The position numbers were made by a program, and so were the translations under genes. Positions 17,182 to 25,181 of a stretch of 64,000 nucleotides of DNA are shown here, in pieces (within the stretch, counting starts at the first letter, position 1; each line of letters opens with the position of its first letter). The notes below the pieces were generated by a model that was given only the letters and a program-made list of their open reading frames with translations, searched no databases and had not been told where the DNA came from. Source of the DNA: Streptomyces sp. LUP47B (lineage in GTDB: Bacteria > Actinomycetota > Actinomycetes > Streptomycetales > Streptomycetaceae); NCBI RefSeq assembly GCF_001746295.1, contig NZ_MJAH01000007.1, forward strand, positions 210,792 through 274,791, given 5' to 3'.

Positions 17182-17216
17182 CGGTGAACCCAGGCGGATC
17201 CAAGGGAGGCTGACAC

Positions 17217-17660
17217 ATGTCGGACAAGGACTCAGCGCAGGAGACCGGAGCGCGGACCGAGTCGGAAGGATGGAAGACGGCGGCGACGATGCTGCAGGAC
17301 ACCGATCCGCTCACGGTCGCGGAAGGCGCGTCAGGGATGACCATCTTCGTCGAGTGGGAGCCCGGGGACCCGGGAACCCCGCCGCACCGCCACCCGGGAC
17401 CGGCGTTCGGCTACGTCCTCGAGGGCGCCGTCCGCTTCGAACTCGAGGGTGAGCCGGAGCGTGTGATCGAGGCGGGCGGGACGTTCTGGGAACCGGGTGG
17501 CGACGCGATCCACTACCAGGACGGCAACGCGCTGTCCGACGCGCGCACCCGGTTCGTCGTGACCATGCTGTGCGCGCCGGGCAAGCCCATGGTGCAACTG
17601 GTCGAGAAGGAGGAACTGGCCCAGCGGGCCCACCTCCGCGCCCCACGGCCCACCGACTGA
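17217..17660 (+). CDS. Cupin-domain protein
   Basis: 147 residues. Cupin motif 1 is PPHRHPGPAFGYVLEGAVRFELEG (HRH metal ligands), motif 2 GDAIHYQDG. Single-domain cupins of this kind often act as dioxygenases, isomerases or sensors; no specific substrate can be named. AAGGGAGG lies at the proper distance from ATG 17217. Product of promoter P8. Confidence 0.85.
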   Translation: MSDKDSAQETGARTESEGWKTAATMLQDTDPLTVAEGASGMTIFVEWEPGDPGTPPHRHPGPAFGYVLEGAVRFELEGEPERVIEAGGTFWEPGGDAIHYQDGNALSDARTRFVVTMLCAPGKPMVQLVEKEELAQRAHLRAPRPTD

Positions 17661-17732
17661 CCGTGCTCTGCCCGCCCCGTACAAGGCGGTTACGCAGGGA
17701 CCCGTCCGCTCCGTGGGAGGGCCTGGTGAGGC

Positions 17733-18293
17733 ATGGGCGCCGCTGATGCCGTGCGCGGCATGCTGACAGCGCTGTTCGCGGCCGCGGCCGTTTACACGTT
17801 GCGGCAGGCCGTGCTGACACGGGGCTCCGGATGGCGCGGCCGAGGCGACAGTCTCCTGCACACCGTCATGGCGTCGGCCATGGCTGTGATGCCGTGGCAC
17901 CTGATCGACGATGGGCCGCCACCGGGACGGACGGCCTTCTTCTTCGCCGCCGCGGCATTGTGGTTCCCGTTGACCGCGGTCCTCGGCCTCCGTGGCCCCA
18001 GATTGTCCGGCCTCGTACACAGGTCGCCCCACGCGGTCGGCATGCTCGCCATGGCATGGATGCCGGTGCGGCACGGCGGCGTCACGGACGCTCACACCGG
18101 CGAGATGGTCACCGGCGTACTGACGCTCTGTCTGCTGGCCTACGCTCTGCGGTCGCTGACCCGGGACATGCCGGCGCTGCTCGGAACTCCGGGCAGCGCG
18201 GGCATGTCCACCGACCTCGGTGGTCCCTGCGACCGCTTCTGGCAGGGATCGACGGCCCTGGGCACGGCCGTCATGCTGCTCAGCCACCACTGA
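17733..18293 (+). CDS. DUF5134-like integral membrane protein
   Basis: 186 residues with about five hydrophobic segments (LTALFAAAAVYTL; VMASAMAVMPW; AFFFAAAALWFPLTAVLGL; VGMLAMAWMPV; GVLTLCLLAYAL). The LHTVMASAMAVMPW stretch and size match the DUF5134 family as I remember it. It lies 72 bases after the cupin gene on the same strand, with no promoter of its own seen, so it may be in the P8 transcript. Confidence 0.7.
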   Translation: MGAADAVRGMLTALFAAAAVYTLRQAVLTRGSGWRGRGDSLLHTVMASAMAVMPWHLIDDGPPPGRTAFFFAAAALWFPLTAVLGLRGPRLSGLVHRSPHAVGMLAMAWMPVRHGGVTDAHTGEMVTGVLTLCLLAYALRSLTRDMPALLGTPGSAGMSTDLGGPCDRFWQGSTALGTAVMLLSHH

Positions 18294-18333
18294 CACCGGG
18301 CTCCGGGATGTGCGCGATGTCGGTGACCAACGG

Positions 18334-18360
18334 TGTCATACATCTTGTGGCAGCCCGGTC
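18334..18360 (+). promoter_or_regulatory. ECF41-type promoter P9 (patatin operon)
   Basis: TGTCATA 18334-18340 (one change), 16 bases ending CCC, GGTC 18357-18360; 47 bases before the patatin ATG. Confidence 0.65.
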
Positions 18361-18407
18361 CTGATGGGAGAAGTCCGATTCGGTGTCCGTGGCGAGAAAG
18401 GTGAACC

Positions 18408-19334
18408 ATGAGGGGAAACCCCACCGCAGTGGGTCTGCACACCCTTCCCCGTCCCGTGGCCGTGGTGGTGGGCGCCGGTGGCGTGCTCGGAGCGGCGCAC
18501 ATCGGTGTCGGCTACGCGCTGGAGCGCCACGGATTCGCCCCGGACATGATCATCGGGACCTCGGTGGGTGCCCTCAACGGGGCCATCGCGGCCGCCCACC
18601 CCCAACGGGCCGCACCGTGGCTGGACCATGTGTGGACCCAATTGCGACGCCGCGACGTGTATCCACTCGGCTACCTGTCCTCACGGAGCAGCGTCTTCAC
18701 CGATCGCGGCCTGCGCCGGCTGATCGCCCGGGCCGGGCTGCCCTCGCGGATCGAGGAACTGGAGGTCCCCTTCGCCGCGGTGGCCACGGATCTGATCAGC
18801 GGTGATCCGGTGCTGCTCGACCGGGGGGACCTGGAGTCCGCGCTGCTGGCCAGCGCAGCCATTCCCGGGATGCTGCCTCCGGTGGATCGTGCCGGGCGAA
18901 CCCTCGTCGACGGCGGGCTGATCGCCTATGTCCCGGTACTGGCGGCCCTACAGGCCGGGGCGGCCAGCGTGGTCGTGGTGGCGACCGGGCCGGAGAGCTC
19001 GCCGTTGCGCCCCACCATTCCGCGCCGACGTGCCAGTGCGATCGCCGCCAGGGCCGGGCTGCTGCTGTTGCACCATCAGATCGAGCGAGACCTGCGCGAG
19101 GTGTCCCGGTACATCCCGACCGTCGTGCTGCCGACCGGCATCGAAGCCTGGCCCGCACCGTGGGACTTCGGCCAGTCCCAACGGCTGATCAGCACCGCGT
19201 GCCGCACAGCCGAGCAATTTTTGGACGGGCTGCGCATCAGCGGGCCGGGGCTGTATCGGGCCGACGACTCCTCGGCGGCACCGCGCGGCCCGGACGAAAC
19301 AACAATTTCTTCGACAGCGGAGGTCGGCCTGTGA
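18408..19334 (+). CDS. Patatin-like phospholipase / acyl hydrolase
   Basis: 308 residues. Oxyanion-hole GAGGVLGA at 22-29, nucleophile elbow GTSVGA with Ser52, and the DGG dyad with Asp168 (LVDGGL): all catalytic elements of bacterial patatins. Likely cytoplasmic or membrane-associated lipid acyl hydrolase; no signal peptide. First gene of a four-gene operon; its stop overlaps the GTG of the next gene (GTGA). RBS GAAAGGTG. Confidence 0.92.
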   Translation: MRGNPTAVGLHTLPRPVAVVVGAGGVLGAAHIGVGYALERHGFAPDMIIGTSVGALNGAIAAAHPQRAAPWLDHVWTQLRRRDVYPLGYLSSRSSVFTDRGLRRLIARAGLPSRIEELEVPFAAVATDLISGDPVLLDRGDLESALLASAAIPGMLPPVDRAGRTLVDGGLIAYVPVLAALQAGAASVVVVATGPESSPLRPTIPRRRASAIAARAGLLLLHHQIERDLREVSRYIPTVVLPTGIEAWPAPWDFGQSQRLISTACRTAEQFLDGLRISGPGLYRADDSSAAPRGPDETTISSTAEVGL

Positions 19335-20557
19335 GCACCATCGCGTTCCTCGGTATCGGCATGCACGGCCACGTCAACCCGACGCTGCCGATCGTGGCCG
19401 AGCTGGTCCGGCGCGGCCACACCGTCACGTATCACACCTCGCCCGCGTTCCGTGAGGAGATCGAGGCGACCGGCGCGAGCGTGTACCTGTACCCCGGGGG
19501 CGACCAGCCGCTCCCCGATCCGCCGACACCGGTCTCGTGGATGGAGTCACTCGCGAGCACGGCCGTCGACTTGCTGCCCGCCGTGCTCACCGACCTGCGC
19601 CGCGAGCGACCCGATCTGATCGTCCACGACAGCGCCTGTCTGTGGGGAGCTGTGGCCGCCCGTGAGCTCGGGGTACCGGCAGCCTCCTCGTTCACCACCT
19701 TCGCCCTCAACCGGCATGTCCCCAGCCCCACCCGCGGCTCCCTCGACCTGCTGACCGCGGCGACGGCTCAACCCCGCAGTGTCCGGGGCTACCTGCGATC
19801 CCGCTGGGCACTGCACCGCCGCTTCGACGCGCGTGGGCTGCCCCTGCTCGACGTGGCGAACGTCCGCCAGCCGCTCAACCTGGTCTACACCTCACGGACG
19901 TTCCAGCCTGCCGTCGAGAGCTTCGACCAGTCCTACCGGTTCGTCGGCCCATGCATCGGCGCCCGGCCGGCCGACCCGTCGTTCCCGGCCGACCAACTGC
20001 GGGACCCGGTGCTGTTCGCCTCACTGGGCACGGTGTTCAACGCCGACCCCCAGTTGCTGCGCAGCCTGGCCACCGAGCTCGCCCCGCTGGGCGGCACCGT
20101 GATCGTCTCCACCGGGCAGACCGACCCCGAGGCACTGGGGCCGTTGCCGGCCAACGTGCTCGCTCGCCGATTCGTGCCGCAACCGGAGGTGCTGGCCCGT
20201 GCGGCGCTGTTCGTCACCCATGGCGGGATGAACAGCGTCAACGAGGCCATGTACGCCGGGGTTCCGCTGCTGGTGGTCCCTCAGGGTGCCGATCAGCCGA
20301 TGGTGGCCCGGCGTGTCGTCGAGCTCGGCGCCGGCCTGTCGATCCGTACCCAGGACGTCGCCAGGGGCTCGGTGAACATCCTCGCCGAGTTGTTGCTCCA
20401 CGATCCCCGGTTCCGGGCAGCCGCGCGTACCCTGCGGGTCGCCCAGCGCGAAGCGGGGGGATATCGGCGCGCCGCCGACGAACTCGAGCGGTACCTGCAT
20501 ACCACCGGCTCGGCCGGTCAGTCGTCTCCGCCGGTCCGGCACAGCGAGGTCGAGTGA
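19331..20557 (+). CDS. GT1-family (UGT/MGT-like) glycosyltransferase
   Basis: 408 residues. N-terminal IAFLGIGMHGHVNPTLPIVAELVRRGH acceptor-side fold; the C-terminal half has the nucleotide-sugar motif FVTHGGMNSVNEAMYAGVP...Q.ADQ, as in macrolide glycosyltransferases and YjiC-type UGTs. It transfers sugar from an NDP-sugar to a small hydrophobic acceptor or lipid. GTG 19331 is fixed by the GTGA overlap with the patatin stop; its own stop overlaps the next ATG (TGATG). Confidence 0.9.
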   Translation: MSTIAFLGIGMHGHVNPTLPIVAELVRRGHTVTYHTSPAFREEIEATGASVYLYPGGDQPLPDPPTPVSWMESLASTAVDLLPAVLTDLRRERPDLIVHDSACLWGAVAARELGVPAASSFTTFALNRHVPSPTRGSLDLLTAATAQPRSVRGYLRSRWALHRRFDARGLPLLDVANVRQPLNLVYTSRTFQPAVESFDQSYRFVGPCIGARPADPSFPADQLRDPVLFASLGTVFNADPQLLRSLATELAPLGGTVIVSTGQTDPEALGPLPANVLARRFVPQPEVLARAALFVTHGGMNSVNEAMYAGVPLLVVPQGADQPMVARRVVELGAGLSIRTQDVARGSVNILAELLLHDPRFRAAARTLRVAQREAGGYRRAADELERYLHTTGSAGQSSPPVRHSEVE

Positions 20558-21045
20558 TGTCCCCCGCCGTCGTTGTCCTGCTGGTGTTCGCCGGGCTGTC
20601 GGAGGCCGCCGGGCGCATCCTGCCTCTCGTAGCGCGCCGGCCTGGTATGCCGCGGACTCTCGTGGCCGCGTTGCTGCTGCCCGCCGGCCTGGTCGAGGGT
20701 TTGGTGTTCGCCCTGTGGCCGCTGAGCGCGTGGACCATGGCCGAGTTGGTGGTGTCCTCTCCGTCGCCAGGAACCGGCCTGGCATGGACACCAGGCGTGG
20801 TCGCCCCGCTGGTGCTCGCCGCCGTCCTCGCCTTTCCGTTGCTCGGCCCTCTGCTCCATCTGGTGCTCTTTGTGGGGGTCGGGACCGGTCTGGTCGGTCC
20901 GCTCGCCGCGGCAAGCGGGCTGGACTGGTGGAGCGCCGCCGGTTGCGTCGCCGTCGCCGGGACAGGTCTCGCTCTCGCGGTGGAGACCGTCCGGCGTCTT
21001 GTCGTGAGGATCAGCGCCACCAGCGCAGAAGAGTCGATCGCATGA
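20557..21045 (+). CDS. Integral membrane protein of unknown function
   Basis: 162 residues, nearly all hydrophobic, with about four helices (AVVVLLVFAGLSEAAG; LVAALLLPAGLVEGLVFALWPL; VVAPLVLAAVLAFPLLGPLLHLVLF; LDWWSAAGCVAVAGTGLALAVETV). No family recognised. Linked by 1-base and 4-base overlaps with the genes on both sides, so it must work with the glycosyltransferase and the hydrolase-like protein, perhaps as anchor or lipid flipping partner. Confidence 0.8.
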   Translation: MSPAVVVLLVFAGLSEAAGRILPLVARRPGMPRTLVAALLLPAGLVEGLVFALWPLSAWTMAELVVSSPSPGTGLAWTPGVVAPLVLAAVLAFPLLGPLLHLVLFVGVGTGLVGPLAAASGLDWWSAAGCVAVAGTGLALAVETVRRLVVRISATSAEESIA

Positions 21046-21980
21046 ACGACTTCTTGCTCTGGGCCTGTGTGGTCGGTCCTGCCCTGCTGGCCGAAGCCCT
21101 GCTGGCCCGCTACGAGGTTCTGGCCTACGGTGCCGGCTGGCGGGCCCCTGTCACCGAGCTCCCGGAAGGCGTCCCCTACGCCCGGGGTGCGGCCCCCGAC
21201 AGTCCCCCGGGTGCCTACCTGGTCTACCTCGACGGCATCGGCAAACGCCGCGTCCGTGACAGCCGGGACGGCGGCCAGCTGGTCGAGGCCCTGATCACCG
21301 GAGCGCCGGAGCTGCGAGTGCTGGGACAGGTACAACCCTATTCACCACTGGCCGACCCGCTTGCCGACCGGCCGGTGTGGGCGTGGCTGCGACGCCGCAT
21401 CGGGCTGCTGCTGTTCCTCCACAACGTCATGCAGACCTTCGTCGCCGCCGATCGCCGCTACCGGCCCCTGTACAACCGGGCCGTCGGCTCCCAGATCGCC
21501 ACTCAGCTCCGGCTCGCCGGCTACCAGCCCGACAGCGGCATGCCCGTGGTACTGCTCAGTTACAGCGGCGGCGCCCAGGTCGCCACCGGCGCGGTCGACG
21601 AGCTGTACACGCGGCTTCGCTGCCCACTCCTGCTGATCACGCTCGGCGGGTTCCACAACGGAGCCGGCGACCTCACCCATGCCGAGCACCTGCATCAGCT
21701 CACCAGCGCGAACGACCGGATCGAGCAGCTCGGTGCCTGGATCTTCCCCCAACGCCGACGGCTCTTCCGTCGTAGCGGATGGAACCGGGCCGTTCGGGCC
21801 GGGAAGATCACCGTGCATCGGCTCGACCCGGCCACGCACTTCGGTTCGCGGAGCTACATCAGCCCAACGGCTCTGCTGCCCGATGGCCGCAGCCACCTCG
21901 ACCGCACCGCCGACACCGTGATCGCGATCATCCGCGCCCACCACAGCGCGACCATCGCGCAAGGCGAACCGTTGCCATGA
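21042..21980 (+). CDS. Membrane-anchored alpha/beta-hydrolase-like protein
   Basis: 312 residues. One N-terminal membrane helix (FLLWACVVGPALLAEALLA). A nucleophile-elbow-like LLSYSGGAQVA occurs near residue 170, after a strand (MPVVLL), as in lipases; TLGGFHNGAG and LDPATHFGS could supply oxyanion and His residues. No exact family recognised, so lipase/esterase is inference. It overlaps the membrane-protein gene (ATGA) and ends the four-gene operon. Confidence 0.72.
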   Translation: MNDFLLWACVVGPALLAEALLARYEVLAYGAGWRAPVTELPEGVPYARGAAPDSPPGAYLVYLDGIGKRRVRDSRDGGQLVEALITGAPELRVLGQVQPYSPLADPLADRPVWAWLRRRIGLLLFLHNVMQTFVAADRRYRPLYNRAVGSQIATQLRLAGYQPDSGMPVVLLSYSGGAQVATGAVDELYTRLRCPLLLITLGGFHNGAGDLTHAEHLHQLTSANDRIEQLGAWIFPQRRRLFRRSGWNRAVRAGKITVHRLDPATHFGSRSYISPTALLPDGRSHLDRTADTVIAIIRAHHSATIAQGEPLP

Positions 21981-21994
21981 GGACCCGGACCAGA

Positions 21995-22018
21995 GCTCGT
22001 CGGAGTCGGCCTACGAGC
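21995..22018. terminator. Possible bidirectional hairpin between convergent operons
   Basis: GCTCGT / ACGAGC stem with a 12-base loop, flanked by the wider arms CCATGAG (21975-21981) and CTCATGG (22024-22030). It lies between the patatin operon and the catabolic operon; no T-run. Confidence 0.35.
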
Positions 22019-22024
22019 GGCTGC

Positions 22025-23971
22025 TCATGGCGCCTTCGACGTGACCGCCTCCGCAGCCGCACGCCCCTCCGCGAGGGCGTGCGCGATGCGGCGCGGTACG
22101 ACGCAGTCGCCGATCGCGCGGACGGTCTGGCCGTCGGCCTCGGTGAAGTCAGGGCGTCGTGGGCGGCGTTCGCCGACGGTCACCAGGAGGTCGGTGGCGA
22201 GGAACGTCTCGTGGCCGTCCATGACGTTGCGCAGGCGCAGTTCGCCGGCCGTCGTGGCCGTCACCGTGTTCATCGCGGCGATGCGGAGCGGCGACCCGGC
22301 CAGGCGGTTCATCAGCTGGGTGCGGTTCTCCGGTGAGAGGCCCGTCGCGAACCCCGTGCCGGGGGTGACGACCGTGACCTCACTGGCGCCCGCCGCCAGC
22401 GCGCTCTCGACGGCGCTGATGCCCTGCCACCAGCCGAAGCCGTCGTCCAGGACGGCCACCCTGGGCGCGCGCGGCACGAGGTCGGCGTACTGGGTGAGGA
22501 AGGCCGTGCTGGTGAGCGTACGCAGCTCCCCCGGCACTGGGACGACCGTCTCCTCGGCGCCGGTGGCGAGCACGACCTGGGCGTACTCGGCCAGTTGGGC
22601 CGAGGTCACGGACGTACCGAGCAGCACGCGCACGCCGAGGTCGGTGAGCTGGTCGCGCTGGTAGGCGACGAGCTTCTGCCAGCCGGAGCGGTGCGCGGCG
22701 CGGGCGGCGAGACGCGCCTGGCCGCCGGTCTCCCGGGCGCTGTCGAAGACGACGACCTCGGCACCGGTACGGGAGAGGGCCATGGCGCACTCCATGCCCG
22801 CGGGGCCCGCGCCGAGGACGGCGACGGGTCCGGGGCGGGAGGCGCGCCGGGTGAGCAGCAGCGGTACGGCCGGGCGGGAGGTGGCTCCCGGTGGGCCGAG
22901 TTCCGGGTTCACCGAGCAGGATCCGGTGGGCTCGAAGGTCCGGCAGCCTTCGTTGCAGCCCGTGCAGGGGCGTACGGAGCGCTCGTCGCCCGCGATCACT
23001 TTGCGGGGGAAGTCCGGGTCCGCCATGAAGGGCCGGGCCATGCCCACCAGGTCGGCCCCCGAGCCCAGGGCCCGCTCGATGTCGGCCACCGACCGGAACC
23101 CCTGGCTGACCAGCAACGGCACTGGCACCGCCGCACGCAGCCGGGCCACCGACTTCAGCAGGGGCGGGCGGGTGGTGGCCATGCCGGGGACGTAGGTGTT
23201 GCGGACGCCGGTGGTGACGTTGGCGTAGTCGAAGGGTGATGCCTCGTACAGGTGCGGAAGCAGCTCGGTCAGGTCGTCCAGGCCGAGCCCGGAGTTGGCA
23301 CCGGGTTCCACCGATACCCGTACGCCGATGGGGAGTCGGCCGATCTCCGTGCGGATGGCGTCGATCACCTGCGCGAGCAGGGCGATACGGTCGCCGTACT
23401 CGTCGTCGCGGGTGTTGTTGACGCGGGAGAGGAACTGGGCGAGCAAGTAGCCGTGGCCGGCGTGCAGTTCGACGCCGTGGAAGCCGGCCTGCACGCTGTT
23501 CGCCGCCGAGACGCGGAAGGCGTCGACGACTCGGCGCACTTCCTCCGTGCTCAGCGGGTGGGGCGCGGTCGCCTCGCGCGGGGAGCGGACGGCGGCGGCG
23601 GAGACGGGGGGATAGTAGGTGCCCGCGCCGAGGGTCTCGCGGCCCAAGTGGACGAGCTGCGCGATGGCGACGGCGCCGCCTTCGGTGATGGCCTCGGCCC
23701 GGCGGCGTACGGCGTCCTTGATCTCGGGGTGCCATGCCTCGGTCAGGTAGCGCTGGGGCAGGGTGGACTCGGGGGCCACGGCGGTGCCTCCGGTGATCAC
23801 CATCCCGGCGCCGCCCCTCGCGAGGCGGCGCCAGTAGGCCGCGTCGGCGTCGGTGGGGGCGCCGTCGGCGACGGCGGCGGTGGCGTGGGCGGTGGCGACC
23901 AGGCGGTTGCGCAGGGTGAGATCACCGAGGGTGAACGGCGTGGCGAGGGTGAGGTCGGTGCTCGGCGTCAT
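22025..23971 (-). CDS. NADH:flavin oxidoreductase with 4Fe-4S and FAD domains (2,4-dienoyl-CoA reductase type)
   Basis: 648 residues. N-terminal old-yellow-enzyme TIM barrel (residues 1-350; AHAGHGYLLAQFLS variant of the FMN site as HAGHGYL), then the cluster cysteines CTGCNEGCRTFEPTGSCSVNPE, then an FAD/NAD domain (VAVLGAGPAGMECAMALSRTG). This layout is that of FadH, bile-acid/steroid dehydrogenases and trimethylamine dehydrogenase. ATG 23971 has GGAG 6 bases upstream, 17 bases after the acyl-CoA dehydrogenase. Last gene of the island's minus operon; it would reduce an unsaturated acyl-CoA or enone. Confidence 0.9.
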   Translation of the reverse strand: MTPSTDLTLATPFTLGDLTLRNRLVATAHATAAVADGAPTDADAAYWRRLARGGAGMVITGGTAVAPESTLPQRYLTEAWHPEIKDAVRRRAEAITEGGAVAIAQLVHLGRETLGAGTYYPPVSAAAVRSPREATAPHPLSTEEVRRVVDAFRVSAANSVQAGFHGVELHAGHGYLLAQFLSRVNNTRDDEYGDRIALLAQVIDAIRTEIGRLPIGVRVSVEPGANSGLGLDDLTELLPHLYEASPFDYANVTTGVRNTYVPGMATTRPPLLKSVARLRAAVPVPLLVSQGFRSVADIERALGSGADLVGMARPFMADPDFPRKVIAGDERSVRPCTGCNEGCRTFEPTGSCSVNPELGPPGATSRPAVPLLLTRRASRPGPVAVLGAGPAGMECAMALSRTGAEVVVFDSARETGGQARLAARAAHRSGWQKLVAYQRDQLTDLGVRVLLGTSVTSAQLAEYAQVVLATGAEETVVPVPGELRTLTSTAFLTQYADLVPRAPRVAVLDDGFGWWQGISAVESALAAGASEVTVVTPGTGFATGLSPENRTQLMNRLAGSPLRIAAMNTVTATTAGELRLRNVMDGHETFLATDLLVTVGERRPRRPDFTEADGQTVRAIGDCVVPRRIAHALAEGRAAAEAVTSKAP

Positions 23972-23988
23972 GGGGTTCTCCGTGCCGC

Positions 23989-25122
23989 TCAGGCCGCGGA
24001 TCGCGTGGTGAGGCCGACGAGTTCGGCGAGCCGGGTGCGGTGCTGGTCCGTGGTGCCGAACAGCACTTCGCTGCTGCGTGCCCTGCGCACGTACAGGTGT
24101 GCCGGGTGCTCCCAGGTGAAGCCGATCCCGCCGTGCAGCTGGACGTATTCGGCCGTGGCCAGGCGGTAGGTCTCGGAGCAGACCGCGGCGGCGGCGCTGG
24201 CGGCCACCGGCAGTTGCGGTGACGCGAGGGCCACGCAGGCGGTCGCGTACGCGGATGCCGAGCGTGCCGCCTCCAGTGCGACCAGCACGTCGGCCAGCCG
24301 GTGCTTGACCGCCTGGAAGGAGCCGATGGGGCGCCCGAACTGCTCGCGCCGGGCGACGAATTCGACCGTGGCGTCCAGCGCGTGGCCGCTGCCACCGACC
24401 TGCTCGGCGGCGAGCGCGGCCCGCCCGGCGTCGAGGGCCGCCGTCACCTTGCCCGACTCGCCCACGGGTGTGGCCGGTGCGCCACGGAACTCCACCAGCG
24501 CCTGGCGGCGTGTCTCGTCCAGGACACGGCGAGGTGTGCGCGGGCAGGTGTCCTCGGCCGGCTCGCAGGCGAACAGCCGGGTGCCCTCGGGGGTTTGGGC
24601 GCGGACCACGATCAGGCCCGCGCCGGCACCGTCCAGGACGAAGTCGGCCGTGCCGCGCAGCACCCACCCCGGGCCGCTCCGCTCTGCGCCGACGCCAGGC
24701 CCGTCCTCGTCGAACCCGGCCACCGTCGCGGTGAGCGTGCCGTTCGCGATCCGCGGCAGATAGCGCTCGCACGCCTGCTGGTCCCCGCTGTTCAGCAGGG
24801 CGTGCGCGGCGAGGACCACGGTGGGCAGCAGCGGTCCGCAGTACAGCGCTCGCCCGGCCTCCTCCAGGGCGACGGCGAGTTCGGCGAAGGTGTAGCCCGA
24901 ACCGCCGTACTCCTCGGGAATCGCCAGCCCGTGCACTCCGATCTCGCCCGCGAGCCGCGCCCACAGCGTCTCGTCGTGTCCGCGGGGGGTGGCCAGGTGC
25001 TTGCGGACGTTCTCGGGCCCGCTGTCCTCGGTGAAGAAGTCCCGTAGAACCGTGCGCAGTTCACGCTGTTCCTCGGTCTCGGACAGCAGCTGGGGGTCGA
25101 TGTCGGGGTGACGGTGGTACAT
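23989..25122 (-). CDS. Acyl-CoA dehydrogenase family protein
   Basis: 377 residues. Typical ACAD: IPEEYGGSGYTFAELAVALEEAG at the N-terminus, FARREQFGRPIGSFQAVKHRLADV before the C-terminal helices, and LHGGIGFTWEHPAHLYVRRA near the end. It oxidises acyl-CoA to enoyl-CoA with FAD; the middle beta domain is diverged, as in FadE/IpdE-like partners. The catalytic base cannot be placed with certainty. ATG 25122 follows GGAGA. Confidence 0.88.
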   Translation of the reverse strand: MYHRHPDIDPQLLSETEEQRELRTVLRDFFTEDSGPENVRKHLATPRGHDETLWARLAGEIGVHGLAIPEEYGGSGYTFAELAVALEEAGRALYCGPLLPTVVLAAHALLNSGDQQACERYLPRIANGTLTATVAGFDEDGPGVGAERSGPGWVLRGTADFVLDGAGAGLIVVRAQTPEGTRLFACEPAEDTCPRTPRRVLDETRRQALVEFRGAPATPVGESGKVTAALDAGRAALAAEQVGGSGHALDATVEFVARREQFGRPIGSFQAVKHRLADVLVALEAARSASAYATACVALASPQLPVAASAAAAVCSETYRLATAEYVQLHGGIGFTWEHPAHLYVRRARSSEVLFGTTDQHRTRLAELVGLTTRSAA

Positions 25123-25181
25123 GACGTCTCCATCGTGCTCGGGTGGCGGAGAGGGAGTGGGCAACCGGACGAGGGCTGGGG

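Noticed and set aside
16995..17216. N-terminal extension of nmrA2
   Set aside because: It would cross promoters P7 and P8, and the added residues do not resemble protein of this family; the ATG at 16994 has a good ribosome site and begins the Rossmann strand.
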